From contig NC_067206.1 in assembly GCF_026262505.1 (NCBI RefSeq), forward strand, positions 38,019,660 to 38,083,659: a DNA stretch of 64,000 nucleotides, given 5' to 3'. Origin of the DNA: Trichomonas vaginalis G3 (Eukaryota; Parabasalia; Trichomonadida; Trichomonadidae). The stretch's first letter is position 1, and each line of letters begins with the position of its first letter. Positions 10,452 to 20,024 of the stretch are shown one piece after another. The notes beneath the pieces are model-generated. The model was not told where the DNA came from. It saw only the letters and a program-made list of their open reading frames with translations, and ran no database searches. Made by a program: the position numbers and the translations under genes.

Positions 10452-10958
10452 TTAACCATCTCTCACCTTCTTTGGTTTGTCGTCAATGGAACGAATGACA
10501 TCGTTAGCTTTGCGAACTTGTTCTATAGCACTTTTAAACATCTCTCTTCTCTGTTGTTTCAGTGTGTCATCTCTCTTTCGTGTTTCACCAACGTTTGCAT
10601 TTGTTATGTCAAACATTTCTCTTCTTACTTCATGTGGTACAGCTCTTCTTGTTTCACCAACGTTTGCATTTGTTATGTCAAACATCTCTCTTCTTACTTC
10701 ATGAGGTACTGAACGTCTATGATATAAGTCAATAGCAATGTCATTTAAAGGAAATGCTCTTGCATGGACTTCGTCCTCGCCGTGTTGCGGCTTTATGAAC
10801 TCATGAATTCTATCATAAGTTATTTCACCATTATAGTCATTGAGGATGTCAGCGAGTGCCTTTTTGTTTGTTGCATAATGCTTTGCAACATCTATATTAG
10901 CTTCTGTAAGAAGTTGTTTTATTTCCGAGTGTTCTAACTTAGACAACTTCCGATACAT
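10452..10958 (-). CDS. Small gene upstream of polB, with internal repeat
   Basis: A 168-residue intact frame beginning MYRKLSKLEHSEIKQLLTEA, a helical SAP/LEM-like opening (resemblance only). Its end abuts polB. A 23-residue block (HEVRREMFDITNANVGETR) is tandemly doubled relative to the Mav-B copy (25601-26038, 145 residues). The middle segment KPQHGEDEVHA is encoded by a GC-rich double hairpin. It could be a primer or accessory protein of the polymerase, by position only. Confidence 0.65.
   Translation of the reverse strand: MYRKLSKLEHSEIKQLLTEANIDVAKHYATNKKALADILNDYNGEITYDRIHEFIKPQHGEDEVHARAFPLNDIAIDLYHRRSVPHEVRREMFDITNANVGETRRAVPHEVRREMFDITNANVGETRKRDDTLKQQRREMFKSAIEQVRKANDVIRSIDDKPKKVRDG
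10582..10719. repeat. 69-bp tandem duplication inside a gene
   Basis: Two adjacent 69-bp copies begin GTTTCACCAACGTTTG at 10582 and 10651. They keep the reading frame and add 23 residues. Mav-B has a single copy at the matching place. Confidence 0.93.
10766..10791. repeat. GC-rich double hairpin inside a coding frame
   Basis: GGACTTCGTCC (10766-10776) and GCCGTGTTGCGGC (10779-10791) lie within 10452-10958 and encode PQHGEDEV on the minus strand. The Mav-B copy (25846-25871) has GCCGCGTTGCGGC. The same module lies in an unrelated gene at 24038-24063, 38962-38987 and 60428-60453. Confidence 0.9.
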
Positions 10959-11048
10959 CTTTAGTAGGAAATAAAAAAATATTTTTTGAAAAAATTAGAT
11001 TAGATTTTTTTAAGTTATTTTTCAAAATAATTTAATATTTTTATTTTA
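10959..11048. promoter_or_regulatory. AT-only divergent intergenic region
   Basis: These 90 bp between divergent starts (10958 minus, 11049 plus) are almost entirely A and T, with mirrored runs such as TTTTTTGAAAAAATTAGATT and TTATTTTTCAAAATAA. It is a likely bidirectional promoter for the polB operon and the SSB-like gene; the same region recurs at 26039-26128. Confidence 0.5.
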
Positions 11049-11522
11049 ATGAAACACATGCAAGATTGCAAGTTCTTTTCATACAATGCTCTCGCTACTG
11101 CCATCAAGAATGAGTTCAATAATGCTTCAAACGTTAATGTTATCTTTAACAAGAAGTTTGTGAAAGAATCTAAGTTTGGTCAGTATGTCAGACCATTAGC
11201 TATCGTCATTGACCGCAAACGTTATACTTCACAAGAGTTAGCAGTAGTTTTGAAACAAAAGGGTTTCTTCGTGAATGTCAAAGATACACACTATACTATT
11301 ATAAAGAACTCCAACATTGACTTCTTCAGTATTGCTATGAATCTTTCCGAACAGAAAGAATATAAGAAGGGTGAAACATCTGTGAAATATTATTCTTCAT
11401 CTCTGAAGACAATAACGAACAAAGATGTTATACAAAAGTTCTTACCAAAGGTTGAAGAAGCTTCAATTGACATTGACGAAGGAAGTGAAATGGTTGAAGA
11501 AATTGACCCTGAAGCTATTTAA
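11049..11522 (+). CDS. SSB-like candidate with acidic C-terminal tail (Mav-A)
   Basis: A 157-residue intact frame starting MKHMQDCKFFSYNALATAIK. The body is strand-rich (QYVRPLAIVIDRKRYTSQEL, FFVNVKDTHYTIIKNSNIDF). The last 25 residues are acidic and end IDEGSEMVEEIDPEAI. The gene at the matching place beside the Mav-C helicase (55754-56173) ends IDIDPEMF. Acidic tails ending in a hydrophobic residue are a hallmark of SSB proteins, so a single-strand binding role is proposed. No OB-fold motif was verified. It is divergent from the polB operon. Confidence 0.55.
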   Translation: MKHMQDCKFFSYNALATAIKNEFNNASNVNVIFNKKFVKESKFGQYVRPLAIVIDRKRYTSQELAVVLKQKGFFVNVKDTHYTIIKNSNIDFFSIAMNLSEQKEYKKGETSVKYYSSSLKTITNKDVIQKFLPKVEEASIDIDEGSEMVEEIDPEAI

Positions 11523-11540
11523 CCAAAAATATATTTTTGT

Positions 11541-12368
11541 TCATTCTTCCTCTTTGAAGTTATCGAAATACTCTGTTATTTTTTCTTTCAGTAGCGGCAA
11601 ATCTTCTTTGAAGGTAAGTATTGTACAACCTTTAATATCATAGTGTGTTTGAGGTAACGTATCTTGAACTATCTGTTTAACATCTTCATTCGGTGTCATT
11701 GAAATCGGTAAGTTTTCGCGATAGAACCAATTTCTGTCAGATTTGTAAATCTTAGCAAGGTCGTAAAAGCTTTTGTTGTTTCTTCTGACTAAATGCAACA
11801 TAACCATATCTCTGTCTTCTTCATTTTCCATCTCTTCAGTGTAAATCATATACTTATAACTCTTTTCCTTTCCTTTTGGTACTGAACGTGGTATTCTTTT
11901 CTGTATGCTTTTGTCTTTGGATTCAATGACTTCATCTTTTGCTTCAAGCTTGTTCTCTAGCTCTTCACGTTCTTGTCTGTGAATTTCATCTAACATCATG
12001 AAAATATAACAAGCATAGCGAGGTGACGCCCACATTGCAACAGCATTTACAAGAAGTCTATGTACATACCAACCTCTCAAACCAGGAGCCAAATTCTTGC
12101 GATTTTCGTACGGAATCTCTACCCTCGGTTTTCCGAGGGTAGCAAACATATGAGGAAATTCTTCTAAAAGTTCTTTTGTCTGTTGGTTTTCAAACCAATG
12201 GTATGCTTGCTTTGTAGAACGAAGAGTATTCAAAATACTTTGCATTTGGTACATGTCATCTTTGACCGAACGAATGAGACGGAGTTGTTTGTTAAACTGT
12301 ATGTACTCATATTCTTCATTTATAGCTTCATGGACTATAACTGTTGTTGTGTTCTCTGATGTTGACAT
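11541..12368 (-). CDS. KilA-N domain protein with DUF3627-like C-terminus (cargo, Mav-A)
   Basis: A 275-residue intact frame. The start MSTSENTTT is conserved among copies, whereas upstream codons are leader. The KilA-N core holds LAPGLRGWYVHRLLVNAVAM and WASPRYACYI near residues 85-125, then a coiled coil. The C-terminal half (RIPRSVPKGKEKSYKYMIYT and onward) resembles the DUF3627 region that follows KilA-N in large DNA viruses. KilA-N is a DNA-binding domain. A perfect 20-bp palindrome at 12121-12140 lies in the variable segment between conserved ends. Confidence 0.88.
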   Translation of the reverse strand: MSTSENTTTVIVHEAINEEYEYIQFNKQLRLIRSVKDDMYQMQSILNTLRSTKQAYHWFENQQTKELLEEFPHMFATLGKPRVEIPYENRKNLAPGLRGWYVHRLLVNAVAMWASPRYACYIFMMLDEIHRQEREELENKLEAKDEVIESKDKSIQKRIPRSVPKGKEKSYKYMIYTEEMENEEDRDMVMLHLVRRNNKSFYDLAKIYKSDRNWFYRENLPISMTPNEDVKQIVQDTLPQTHYDIKGCTILTFKEDLPLLKEKITEYFDNFKEEE

Positions 12369-12445
12369 ATCTGTTTCTTATATACAGGATAAAAAAATAA
12401 ATAAAAAAAAACTAGCGTTATTTTTTCTATCTTAAGGAAATTCAC
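12369..12445 (-). promoter_or_regulatory. Cargo-gene promoter cassette
   Basis: Read on the minus strand it has CCTTAAGATAG, an A/T tract, an AACGCTAGTTTT-like block and a leader TGTATATAAGAAACAG just before the start codon. The same order (CTTAAG, A-rich tract, AACTAGTTTT or AAGTTAGTTTT, TTTTGTATGTAA, ATG) precedes every cargo gene here: 13280, 14602, 15545, 27547, 29325, 51553 and 53456. Confidence 0.7.
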
Positions 12446-12667
12446 TGTTTTCATGTGTTTTAGGCGACCAGGATTTCTTACCTACTCGCAATTTTTTACG
12501 ATTTTCGTACGGAATCTCGACCCGCGGTTTTCTACCGGTCGCAATCTTATGCCATTTTACTCAGATTTTTGTGCTGAATTCAGCAAAAATATATTTTAGG
12601 GTAGAAGGTTAGATCTAACCTCTTTTCTAACCTCTTTTTTTCACAACCGTTTTACATGGTAAACGCT
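12446..12667. other. KilA-N variable-segment remnant and AGATCT palindrome
   Basis: Between about 12490 and 12560 is a diverged copy of the KilA-N variable segment (TTTCGTACGGAATCTCGACC, a palindrome, then CGCAATCTTATG). It is followed by the shared CATTTTACTCAGATTTTTG piece. At 12596-12640 lies the palindrome unit GGTTAGATCTAACC with TCTAACC repeats. No gene is seen. Confidence 0.75.
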
Positions 12668-13279
12668 TTACATGTATTTTTCAGCAACTTCGTCAAATAA
12701 TTTTATAGCTTTATCTATCTCATCTACTTCAAACGTTTCTTTACCTTTCGTGGGAGCACCATATATTTTCTCAAACTTTTCGAGTAGTTCTGTTTCTGCA
12801 GCTCTCATATCGTTAACGAACACAACCTTAACTCTATTGACTGTATTGTCATATCTTTGAGTTATATTATATGTTCTTCCTATCTTATATCTCTTTGTAT
12901 TGAAGTCCTTCGGTTTCTGAACGATGTAAAGTAAGCCTTCACTACAACGTTCCGTATCGAACGAACCATATGTTATGAAATTATATCCAACAACCGGGTC
13001 AATCCAGAACAAAACTATTGGTATAAGACTTTTGTCAATGAGATATGCTGTAGTTCCATAGAATCTTACCGATATTATAAGCTCAGGATTTCTTGTCAAA
13101 ATTTTCTGAGTTGAAGCAATTTTAACCCAGTCGTTTGTTTTCTTTCCAGATGGAGATATAATGTCTGACAAAGAATATTTGTTGTATTTCTTTGAGTATC
13201 TTACGTTTAAATCACCAATTCTAACCACTTTGGTGTCATTGTCTATCTTTCTAACTGTTTCAAACTCATTGTTTGACAT
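12668..13279 (-). CDS. KilA-N plus GIY-YIG (T5orf172-type) fusion protein
   Basis: A 203-residue intact frame starting MSNNEFETVRKIDN. Residues about 20-105 look like a KilA-N domain (KYSLSDIISPSGKKTNDWVK, ILFWIDPVVGYNFI-like segment). Residues about 115-200 match the GIY-YIG/T5orf172 pattern: GLLYIVQ, then YKIGRT, an R after a short gap, and E in AAETELLEKF. Such fusions are known in large DNA viruses and phages as Bro/KilA-N nucleases. It is a candidate homing or regulatory nuclease within the cargo zone and is flanked by the same promoter and repeat modules as its neighbours. Confidence 0.78.
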   Translation of the reverse strand: MSNNEFETVRKIDNDTKVVRIGDLNVRYSKKYNKYSLSDIISPSGKKTNDWVKIASTQKILTRNPELIISVRFYGTTAYLIDKSLIPIVLFWIDPVVGYNFITYGSFDTERCSEGLLYIVQKPKDFNTKRYKIGRTYNITQRYDNTVNRVKVVFVNDMRAAETELLEKFEKIYGAPTKGKETFEVDEIDKAIKLFDEVAEKYM

Positions 13280-13686
13280 TATCTGTTCTTACATACAAAA
13301 TAAAAAAAATATTTTAAAAAAACTAGCTTTTATTTTCTATCTTAAGGAAATTCATGAATTTCATACGGAATCCCTTCTCTCGGTTTTCCGAGGGAAGCAA
13401 GCATATGCCATTTTACTCAGATTTTTGTTGCTGAATTCAATAAAAATATATTTTAGGTGAAGAGGTGAGATTTCACCTGTTTTTTCACCTAATTTTTCAC
13501 CTCATGAATTTTCATGATTTCATCGTACATGTTTTGTCAAGACTTCTTCGTACATGAATTTTCATGATTTCATCGTAAATGTTTTGTCAAGACTACTTCG
13601 TAATGAGCGTAAATGACCCAAAAATATATTTTAGGTGAAGAGGTGAGATTTCACCCGTTTTCTCACCTCTTTTCTCACCTCTTTTT
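13280..13686. other. Cargo promoter, KilA-N fragment and palindrome repeats
   Basis: 13280-13345 is the cargo promoter cassette of the upstream-reading gene (CTTAAG, A/T tract, leader). 13355-13445 is a KilA-N variable-segment fragment with CTCGGTTTTCCGAG. 13452-13500 and 13625-13690 are palindrome units with GGTGAGATTTCACC and CTCACC repeats. 13500-13610 holds two units of ATGAATTTTCATGATTTCAT with GTTTTGTCAAGACT. No coding gene is seen. Confidence 0.75.
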
Positions 13687-14601
13687 TCACAAGCGTTTTA
13701 CATGAATTGTACGATGTATATTTGAAATCCTAAACAATTTCGTAGCTTCTATTTCTTCTTTTAGTATGTCAAATGTTTTAACGATACCGAAAGTTTCTTT
13801 ATACTTCTTCTTGACATCAGATAGAAGGAAATCGTCTGCTGTTGGATAGTTTTTGTTCAGAAATTCTAACATGTCCATTTTATTTTCTGCTGGCTTTTCT
13901 GCTTCTTTCTTTAAATCTGCATAGTCGTTTCTCATTCTTTCTATCTCTTTGACGGAGTAGTTATATTTCCTCATTGCTGCTTTACATTTTGAACATTGCG
14001 GGTTCATTTTTGCATTGTACATTGAAACCTTACCTGCAAGTACGACTAAGGCGTCAATGGTTTTCTTTAAATCTGAAGCAGTTGGTCTTATCTGTTCGTT
14101 CCATACCTTACCTCTTCTATCTTTATCTCTTATCTGCCATACACATTTTGCAACTAACGAAACAAAGTTGTCGTAGGTCTTAAACTCCCCAGATTTATAT
14201 ATGTCAGAGATGTTCTTATATACCATATCGCAGTCTTTGTCCATGACTTTGTGGTTGCAATGAAAACCAAGGAATTCATAATTTACCTTTCGTATGAACT
14301 TCTTTATTTCTACCGAGTCAGTTGGTTTCACTTCAATTTCGTCGAATTCAGGAATAGTTAGTTTTTGTTGTTGGATTTCAGGTAGTTTAGGTAGATGGTC
14401 AATAATATCCTGCATTTCATAAAGATACTGTTCATTTTCTTCATCTTTCGCACTACAGTCTAAATTACTTGTTAACAGTTCTTGCTTTATCTTCTGGATT
14501 TCTGTTTCGAAAGTATATGAAGAAGGAATGAAGCTTTTCATCTCTACTAACATTGAAGTTGGGTTCATGACTAACGAGTTTGGTGCTGTTGTTGCTAACA
14601 T
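13687..14601 (-). CDS. Cargo CxxC coiled-coil protein (Mav-A)
   Basis: A 304-residue intact frame with a conserved opening TAPNSLVMNPTSMLVEM. It contains FLGFHCNHKVMDKDCDMVYK, a possible zinc site CSKCKAAMRKYN near residue 210, a coiled coil (KEIERMRNDYADLKKEAE) and a C-terminal helical segment ending TIHVKRL. Close copies are at 28380-29324 and 51622-52548, always next to KilA-N genes and palindrome repeats. Function not recognised; a winged-helix-like end is possible. Confidence 0.75.
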   Translation of the reverse strand: MLATTAPNSLVMNPTSMLVEMKSFIPSSYTFETEIQKIKQELLTSNLDCSAKDEENEQYLYEMQDIIDHLPKLPEIQQQKLTIPEFDEIEVKPTDSVEIKKFIRKVNYEFLGFHCNHKVMDKDCDMVYKNISDIYKSGEFKTYDNFVSLVAKCVWQIRDKDRRGKVWNEQIRPTASDLKKTIDALVVLAGKVSMYNAKMNPQCSKCKAAMRKYNYSVKEIERMRNDYADLKKEAEKPAENKMDMLEFLNKNYPTADDFLLSDVKKKYKETFGIVKTFDILKEEIEATKLFRISNIHRTIHVKRL

Positions 14602-14881
14602 GTTCTTACAATAAAAATAAAAAATATTTTTTTAAAAAACTAAAATATATTTTTTATCTTAAGGAAATTCATGAAAATCCAACGGGTGAAAAAACAGGTG
14701 AAAAAAGAGGTGAGATTTCACCTCTTCACCTAAAATATATTTTTGTCGAGTTCAGCAACAAATTCAAGAGTTTTGTGTGTTTTCTACGGTGGTAGAAATG
14801 AGGGTGAAAAAACAGGTGAAAAAAGAGGTGAAATCTCACCTCTTCACCTAAAATATATTTTTGTCGAAAAAAATGGTTCAT
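14602..14881. other. Cargo promoter and two reverse-oriented palindrome units
   Basis: 14602-14670 is the cargo promoter cassette. 14685-14745 and 14805-14868 are palindrome units in the orientation opposite to those downstream of the same gene (GGTGAAAAAACAGGTGAAAA followed by GGTGAGATTTCACC). The gene is thus bracketed by inverted units. Confidence 0.75.
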
Positions 14882-15544
14882 TTACTCACAATATTTTTGT
14901 ACAAAACAACCCCAAGCTTTTAACCTCTCTTCTGCAGCTTCTAATGCTATCTTAGCGAGTTCATATTCTCTAAATTCTCTCTTTAAATCTTCTTGTTCCC
15001 ATTGGTCTAGTTCGTATGGCGAGTCTCTATAACCAGAACATATCTCACGTTCATGTTCTATTTGTTTTTCATGCATTTTTCTAACTTCTTCTTCGAACAA
15101 AGGTTTTGCATTCTCTACTGTATCTTCAAGTTCTTCTTCATCTAATTTCTCATGAACTTTCTTGTCTATGGAGTCCATAATTTTTCCAACTGCTATGCAA
15201 TATTTTGGAGAAGCCCACATTGCTATATAGTTTACAAGTCTTGGGTCTACATACATTCCTCTAACCTGTTTGATTTCATCAGGAATTCCTGCATGAATTT
15301 TGTATAAAAAGCAACCCGCTGTTTTCCGCGGGTTGGTATATTCTTCACAAAATGCCTCAAAATACTCTTCCCAGGACTTATTTTCCAACAACCTTCTAAA
15401 GTCCTTCCTAAACTGCTGACACATATTTGTTGCATTTATATAACCATCCTTGTCTCTACGTAAGACTTCAATACCGTTGTAAGTGCCTTTTGTGAATGTT
15501 TCGCCATTAGATTTGTTCGTGAACGTTTTTGCTTCGACTGTCAT
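14882..15544 (-). CDS. Short KilA-N domain protein
   Basis: A 220-residue intact frame starting MTVEAKTFTNKSNGE. KilA-N features: GIEVLRRDKDGYINATNMCQ near residue 25, then YVDPRLVNYIAMWASPKYCI near residue 110. It ends in a charged coiled coil. The variable segment between the two halves carries a GC-rich hairpin (AACCCGC and GCGGGTT arms, 15309-15330). A fragment of a relative with a different hairpin stem lies at 49840-50070. Confidence 0.83.
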   Translation of the reverse strand: MTVEAKTFTNKSNGETFTKGTYNGIEVLRRDKDGYINATNMCQQFRKDFRRLLENKSWEEYFEAFCEEYTNPRKTAGCFLYKIHAGIPDEIKQVRGMYVDPRLVNYIAMWASPKYCIAVGKIMDSIDKKVHEKLDEEELEDTVENAKPLFEEEVRKMHEKQIEHEREICSGYRDSPYELDQWEQEDLKREFREYELAKIALEAAEERLKAWGCFVQKYCE

Positions 15545-15721
15545 ACTGTTCTTACCTACAAGATAAAAAGTTAGAAAAAAATAAAACTAACGTTATTTTT
15601 CTATCATTAAGAAATACATGAAAATTCATAAATTTAGGTCATTTATGACAAAAATAAATGGTACCATTAATGATATCATGACTGTTCTCATTCATGTCTG
15701 ATTTACATCCAACGAAAAAGT
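15545..15721 (-). promoter_or_regulatory. Cargo promoter and spacer before integrase
   Basis: 15545-15615 repeats the promoter cassette (leader TTGTAGGTAAGAACAG read on the minus strand). 15640-15720 is a spacer shared with 29560-29643 of Mav-B (ATGGTACCATTAAT, CATTCATGTCTGATTTACAT). No gene is seen. Confidence 0.6.
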
Positions 15722-16807
15722 TTAGAAGAATTTTCTTATTCTTTCTGGCATGTTTTTATCTTTCCAGTACTCCCGCTCTAATGGTCCCAGATGAGTTGGT
15801 TTAGATTCTCTCAAGTTCTTAGATGGTATAACATCTTCAACGCCTCCTTCATATCTTACTTTATAAGTGTCATCGTTTGTGTTGTAGCCAAGTATTTCAA
15901 TAACAACTCCTCGCTTTGCTTCGTCAATGGTTTCAGCAAGTTTGCCATTACTACTTTCGACTAATTTATGTCGAGGGTAAAATGCTATGGAGTCGTCAGC
16001 AGCTTTTATAAGATATCCATTACCTTGCGTAGAGTCTACGATATAATAATTTCGACTTAACCTTAAACGTTTCTTTGTCAATGGTTTGTCGTCAAGAACT
16101 ACACGAACTTTTGTACCAGGAATGAGAGTAAATTGTGTTGAATTTCTGATATTTTGTGTTTGGCTTCGTTTCTTTTGTATATACTTTTCTTCTTGTTGTT
16201 GTGTCATTGAATTTGGTGTATGTCCTGTTGTAGAATGTGTTGAGGAATTATATACTTCGAGAAAATGTTTCATTGTTTCTTCGGTAAAGTCTCGCTCTTG
16301 ATTTAAATCTCTGAGAGTCCTTATGAAGCGGTTAATGATACCGAGTATGTTATGGTTATGGTCTTCAGTAGTGTAGTGAGTTATGTTATGCTTAATGAGA
16401 AATTCTGTGATTTCATTGCTGAGGTATGCACCGTCTTGGTCTGATGTTAAAATACTTGGGCTATGTTCTGCTACAAACTTTTGTAAAACTCTTAACACTT
16501 CATGAGTTCCTTTATTTCTCATTATATACGCATATGCTTTACGAGTGTTAACATTTATGAAGATGAGGAATGGTTTATGGCCACATTTTCTGCTTTGAAT
16601 GAGAGTGTCAAATTGGTATGCGTCAGGAGTGTTGGAGTAAATTGGTAAAAAGTAGTCGTAAGGGTTTATTTTTGTTTGATGTACAACATTTTTGTCAAAG
16701 AACCTTTTCACTTCAGCTCTGTTAGTAAATCCCCGACTCTTTGCAGCTTCATTGAACTTCTTAAATGACCTCCATGGATGTTGTTCGAATACTTCTTTCA
16801 AGCTCAT
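15722..16807 (-). CDS. Retroviral-type (rve) integrase, Mav-A
   Basis: A 361-residue frame that looks whole, starting MSLKEVFEQHPWRSF. The core domain begins near residue 60, with acidic residues in QFDTLIQ (D67) and LTSDQDGAYLS (D123) and then the HNHNILGIINRFIRTLRD helix. After it come PNSM and an SH3/chromo-like C-terminal barrel (YKVRYEGGVEDVIPSKNL). Maverick integrases insert the element with 5-6-bp duplications. The Mav-B copy is at 29644-30725, and a diverged Mav-C copy at 44522-45480. Confidence 0.92.
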   Translation of the reverse strand: MSLKEVFEQHPWRSFKKFNEAAKSRGFTNRAEVKRFFDKNVVHQTKINPYDYFLPIYSNTPDAYQFDTLIQSRKCGHKPFLIFINVNTRKAYAYIMRNKGTHEVLRVLQKFVAEHSPSILTSDQDGAYLSNEITEFLIKHNITHYTTEDHNHNILGIINRFIRTLRDLNQERDFTEETMKHFLEVYNSSTHSTTGHTPNSMTQQQEEKYIQKKRSQTQNIRNSTQFTLIPGTKVRVVLDDKPLTKKRLRLSRNYYIVDSTQGNGYLIKAADDSIAFYPRHKLVESSNGKLAETIDEAKRGVVIEILGYNTNDDTYKVRYEGGVEDVIPSKNLRESKPTHLGPLEREYWKDKNMPERIRKFF

Positions 16808-16847
16808 TTATGTAAAGTTAAAGATTTTATTCTAGGCTCAAGTGCGT

Positions 16848-19800
16848 TCATTGAACGCGGTACCATGCAAATACAGTCACAAATGGTGGCATGTAATCTG
16901 CACCCGAGCCTGTTGGATTTGTTGTGAAAGTATGGGCATGATTTCCTGCGGTTCCACAGAAAATACCTGCGCTTGAATCTACTGGGTCACTTGAAATATC
17001 ATATCTATGCATTCCCTGTCTATCCGAACCTGCTGCAAGATTTGTATAACCTCTTTTTGTTATTGAATGTGAATGACTACCTGTTGTGTTTGTAGTTCCT
17101 GTATGAGTGTGCGGTGGAAGGTTTGCTTCAGTAATTTTCTTCGAACCTCCTGTTTGCTTTGAAGAGTTAGCACAGTATAAGAATTTGTCTACAATCTGCT
17201 TCCATTCACCAAAACCTAAAACTGTTGCTGGATTTGTTGAGTTCATTGACGTATAAATAGAGCCTATAGGATATAATGTTTGAAGTATTTCTGTCTTTAA
17301 TGTTTGAAGCTCTGTTTTGTCAGCTTTCTTATCTAACATTGTTGGTAGTTCATGTGTTTCAAAGTTTCTGACATGACCTTCGATATTCATACATTTGTTA
17401 TTTAAGGAGTTTAGTGTATCTTTTACGCTTGTACTTGGATTTTCTTGTGGAGCACTTGAACCAAGGGTATAGTTCAATATTATGTCATCAGCTCTAACAG
17501 TAGTGAAGGATTTATGTGTATGGTTCTTGTCGGCTTTCTTATCATATAAATCTTGAGCAGTGAATTTAACATTATTTTCATCCTCCATGACATAAACATC
17601 TTTACATCTAATGTTTCTCATCGTCGTTATGTCGTCATCCGATGTTAAACCTTGTGGAAAGTTAGGAGGTTTACAATATAATGCATCCCCACCAGTTTCT
17701 TCAACCGTTCCTTCAATACTTTCTATAGCAACAGTTGTAAAACTTGTATGTGTATGGTTCTTGTCTGCTTTCTTATCTAACATTGCTGGTAGTTCATGTG
17801 TTTCAAAGTTTCTGACATGACCTTCATATTCATACATTGTTATTAAAGTTTAGTGTATCTTTTACGCTTGTACTTGGATTCTCTAAAGGTGCACTTGAAC
17901 CAAGGGTATAGTTCAATATTATGTCGTCTGCTCTAACAGTTGAGAAGGAGTTATGTGTATGGTTCTTGTCAGCTTTACTTTAATGTAGCTTGAAGTTCAT
18001 TTATATCGGAGATATTGTGTTTATGAGATTTCAAAACTTTGTTCATTGCTTCGAGTTCAACTTTGTCAGCTTTACTTTTAATAGCATCTTCAAACGTTAT
18101 TTTTGACTTAACTCTCAAAGTAAATCTTGGTTCAACTAATACACCGTTAACAGAGAAAGTAGAGGCATAAATTTCATCGTTATAACCAAATGCTTCTGGT
18201 GCTTTAGCTACATCATACTGTACAGTACAGCTTATGTCATAACCTTTAGCACGAATGTATTTATATCTTCTTTCATTAACATTTCGTTTCATTTTTCATC
18301 CTGTGTTAAATATCCATGGTAGTCCGTTATAATCTGTTCGTCTGAACTTATATAATGAACATGGTTTTTATCTGCTTTTTGTGAAAGAAGTTCAACAACT
18401 TTTGCTTCACTTATGTCACCAGTGTCACTTTTATTTATTTTTGTCAGCATTGCGTTCAAAACTTCATAAAGACTAACTACTTCTTTTGGTTCTTGAAACA
18501 ATGAGTCAAAAGTCTTTCTTAACATTACATCTTCAACTGTTATGACTGAGTCAATACCTTTCTCTTTTATTGTCTTAGCTAACTGACCTAAAACAACGAA
18601 CATATAGTCTAAAATATTATCTTCAGTGTTAAACACTATACTGTTTTCACGAATTGTTGTGTTTGTTGCTGTTAAAACTTCTTTAAACTCAGGATATATA
18701 TTCAGTAGATTTTCAACAATTGTTTGAACCACTTGTCCTCCTTTTCCTTCTTCATCTAAATCTCTTGCTGCTATTAAAGGATGTAAATTAATTGGTTCAA
18801 TAATTCCGAGACGAGGGTTGTAAGCAAGTCCGTCGAACATATTTTTACGTTTGAGTGCCCAGTTAGTTAGTTTCTTTGTATTATATGTTACTTTACCCCA
18901 TAAATTTTTGAGACCGTCAAAGAAACTTCCTGTATTTCCATGTAATTTAGCAAACTCAACATAAAACTTCATGCTATCTATGCCACCAAGAAAAGCCCAG
19001 AGTGCATCTATCTCACTTTGCATGGTTATAAGAGATGCAGTTGTTACACCTGATGAAAATAAAGTAAACAACCACCCTAACCAACTCTTACCTGCTCCAC
19101 TTTGTTCTACTTTCACAAAATCACTGATATGACTTTTTAAGTATTCTTTCGTAAGTAATGTGTCTCCAGGTGTAACGTCTCTAACGATATTATCTCCGTC
19201 AAAAGTCAATGTTCTAACTTGTGTCCGTGCAGCCTTTATTTTAAGACATGCATAGTCTGGTGTTTGAGGAGCAGAAGGCTCGATGTATGTAATTTTAAAG
19301 AAATCGTCATAATTTTTCTTAAAGGTTTCATATGTTGTTTTGAATGTATTGAACCTCTCATTATTATATCAAGAAGTTTTGTCAATGAGTCAGCAATTGC
19401 TTCATCTACTGTTGACGTTTTGAGTTTTATTTCTGCTGAGTCGTTTATGAATGGTACTTGACATTGAGTTGTATATGGGTCAAATCCTGTAGGACCCAAA
19501 TGAAGCAAGTAGTCTAAAATATCACGAACAGACTTTGAGACAGTTGTGTCGTTCTTCATGACGATTCACCATTTACAATGAATGGCATAGTACATGAAGT
19601 TATTTGTGGGTCAAAACCAGAAGGATTGAAATGAAGCATATAGTTCAGCGCCTCATACACTGACTTATACACTGTTTCATTATTTTTTGACACAATTTCA
19701 CCATTTACAATGAATGGCATTGTCGAAGGAGTTGTTTTTGTATCGAACCCTGAAGGATTGAAGTTAAGAATGCTTTCAAGAGCTTCATATACAGACCTAT

Positions 19801-20024
19801 ATAACAGTTGTGTCGTTCTTCATGACAACTTCACCATTTACAATGAATGGCATAGTACATGGAGTTAAAATAGGGTCAAACTTTTCATAGTCCTTCCATG
19901 TTATATATTTCTCAGTATTTCCATCAGAAATAACAATATATTTGTCAGTAAGTGTGAGAGAGTATTGACCAAAATATAAACGTTTAGCTCTGTCAGCTTC
20001 ATACGCATATGCAGCTATACTCAT
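16848..20024 (-). pseudogene. Phage-type tail fibre (Mav-A)
   Basis: Homologue of the whole Mav-B fibre at 30785-33673. It has the same opening (MSIAAYAYEA), shaft repeats with KADKNHTHKSFTTV and HKHNISDINELQATL, and the collar-type tip YPIGSIYTSMNSTNPATVLGFG ending MPPFVTVFAWYRVQ. Unlike Mav-B's, its N-terminal part has about three tandem 115-bp-scale blocks (around 19560-19800) with CACCATTTACAATGAATGGC in each. It is broken, with several breaks. In phages such tips bind receptors; here a virion attachment role is inferred. Confidence 0.85.

Noticed and set aside
15722-16807. LTR retrotransposon from the integrase
   Set aside because: No reverse transcriptase, protease or LTRs; the integrase sits with packaging ATPase and capsid-type genes, and the ends are inverted repeats.
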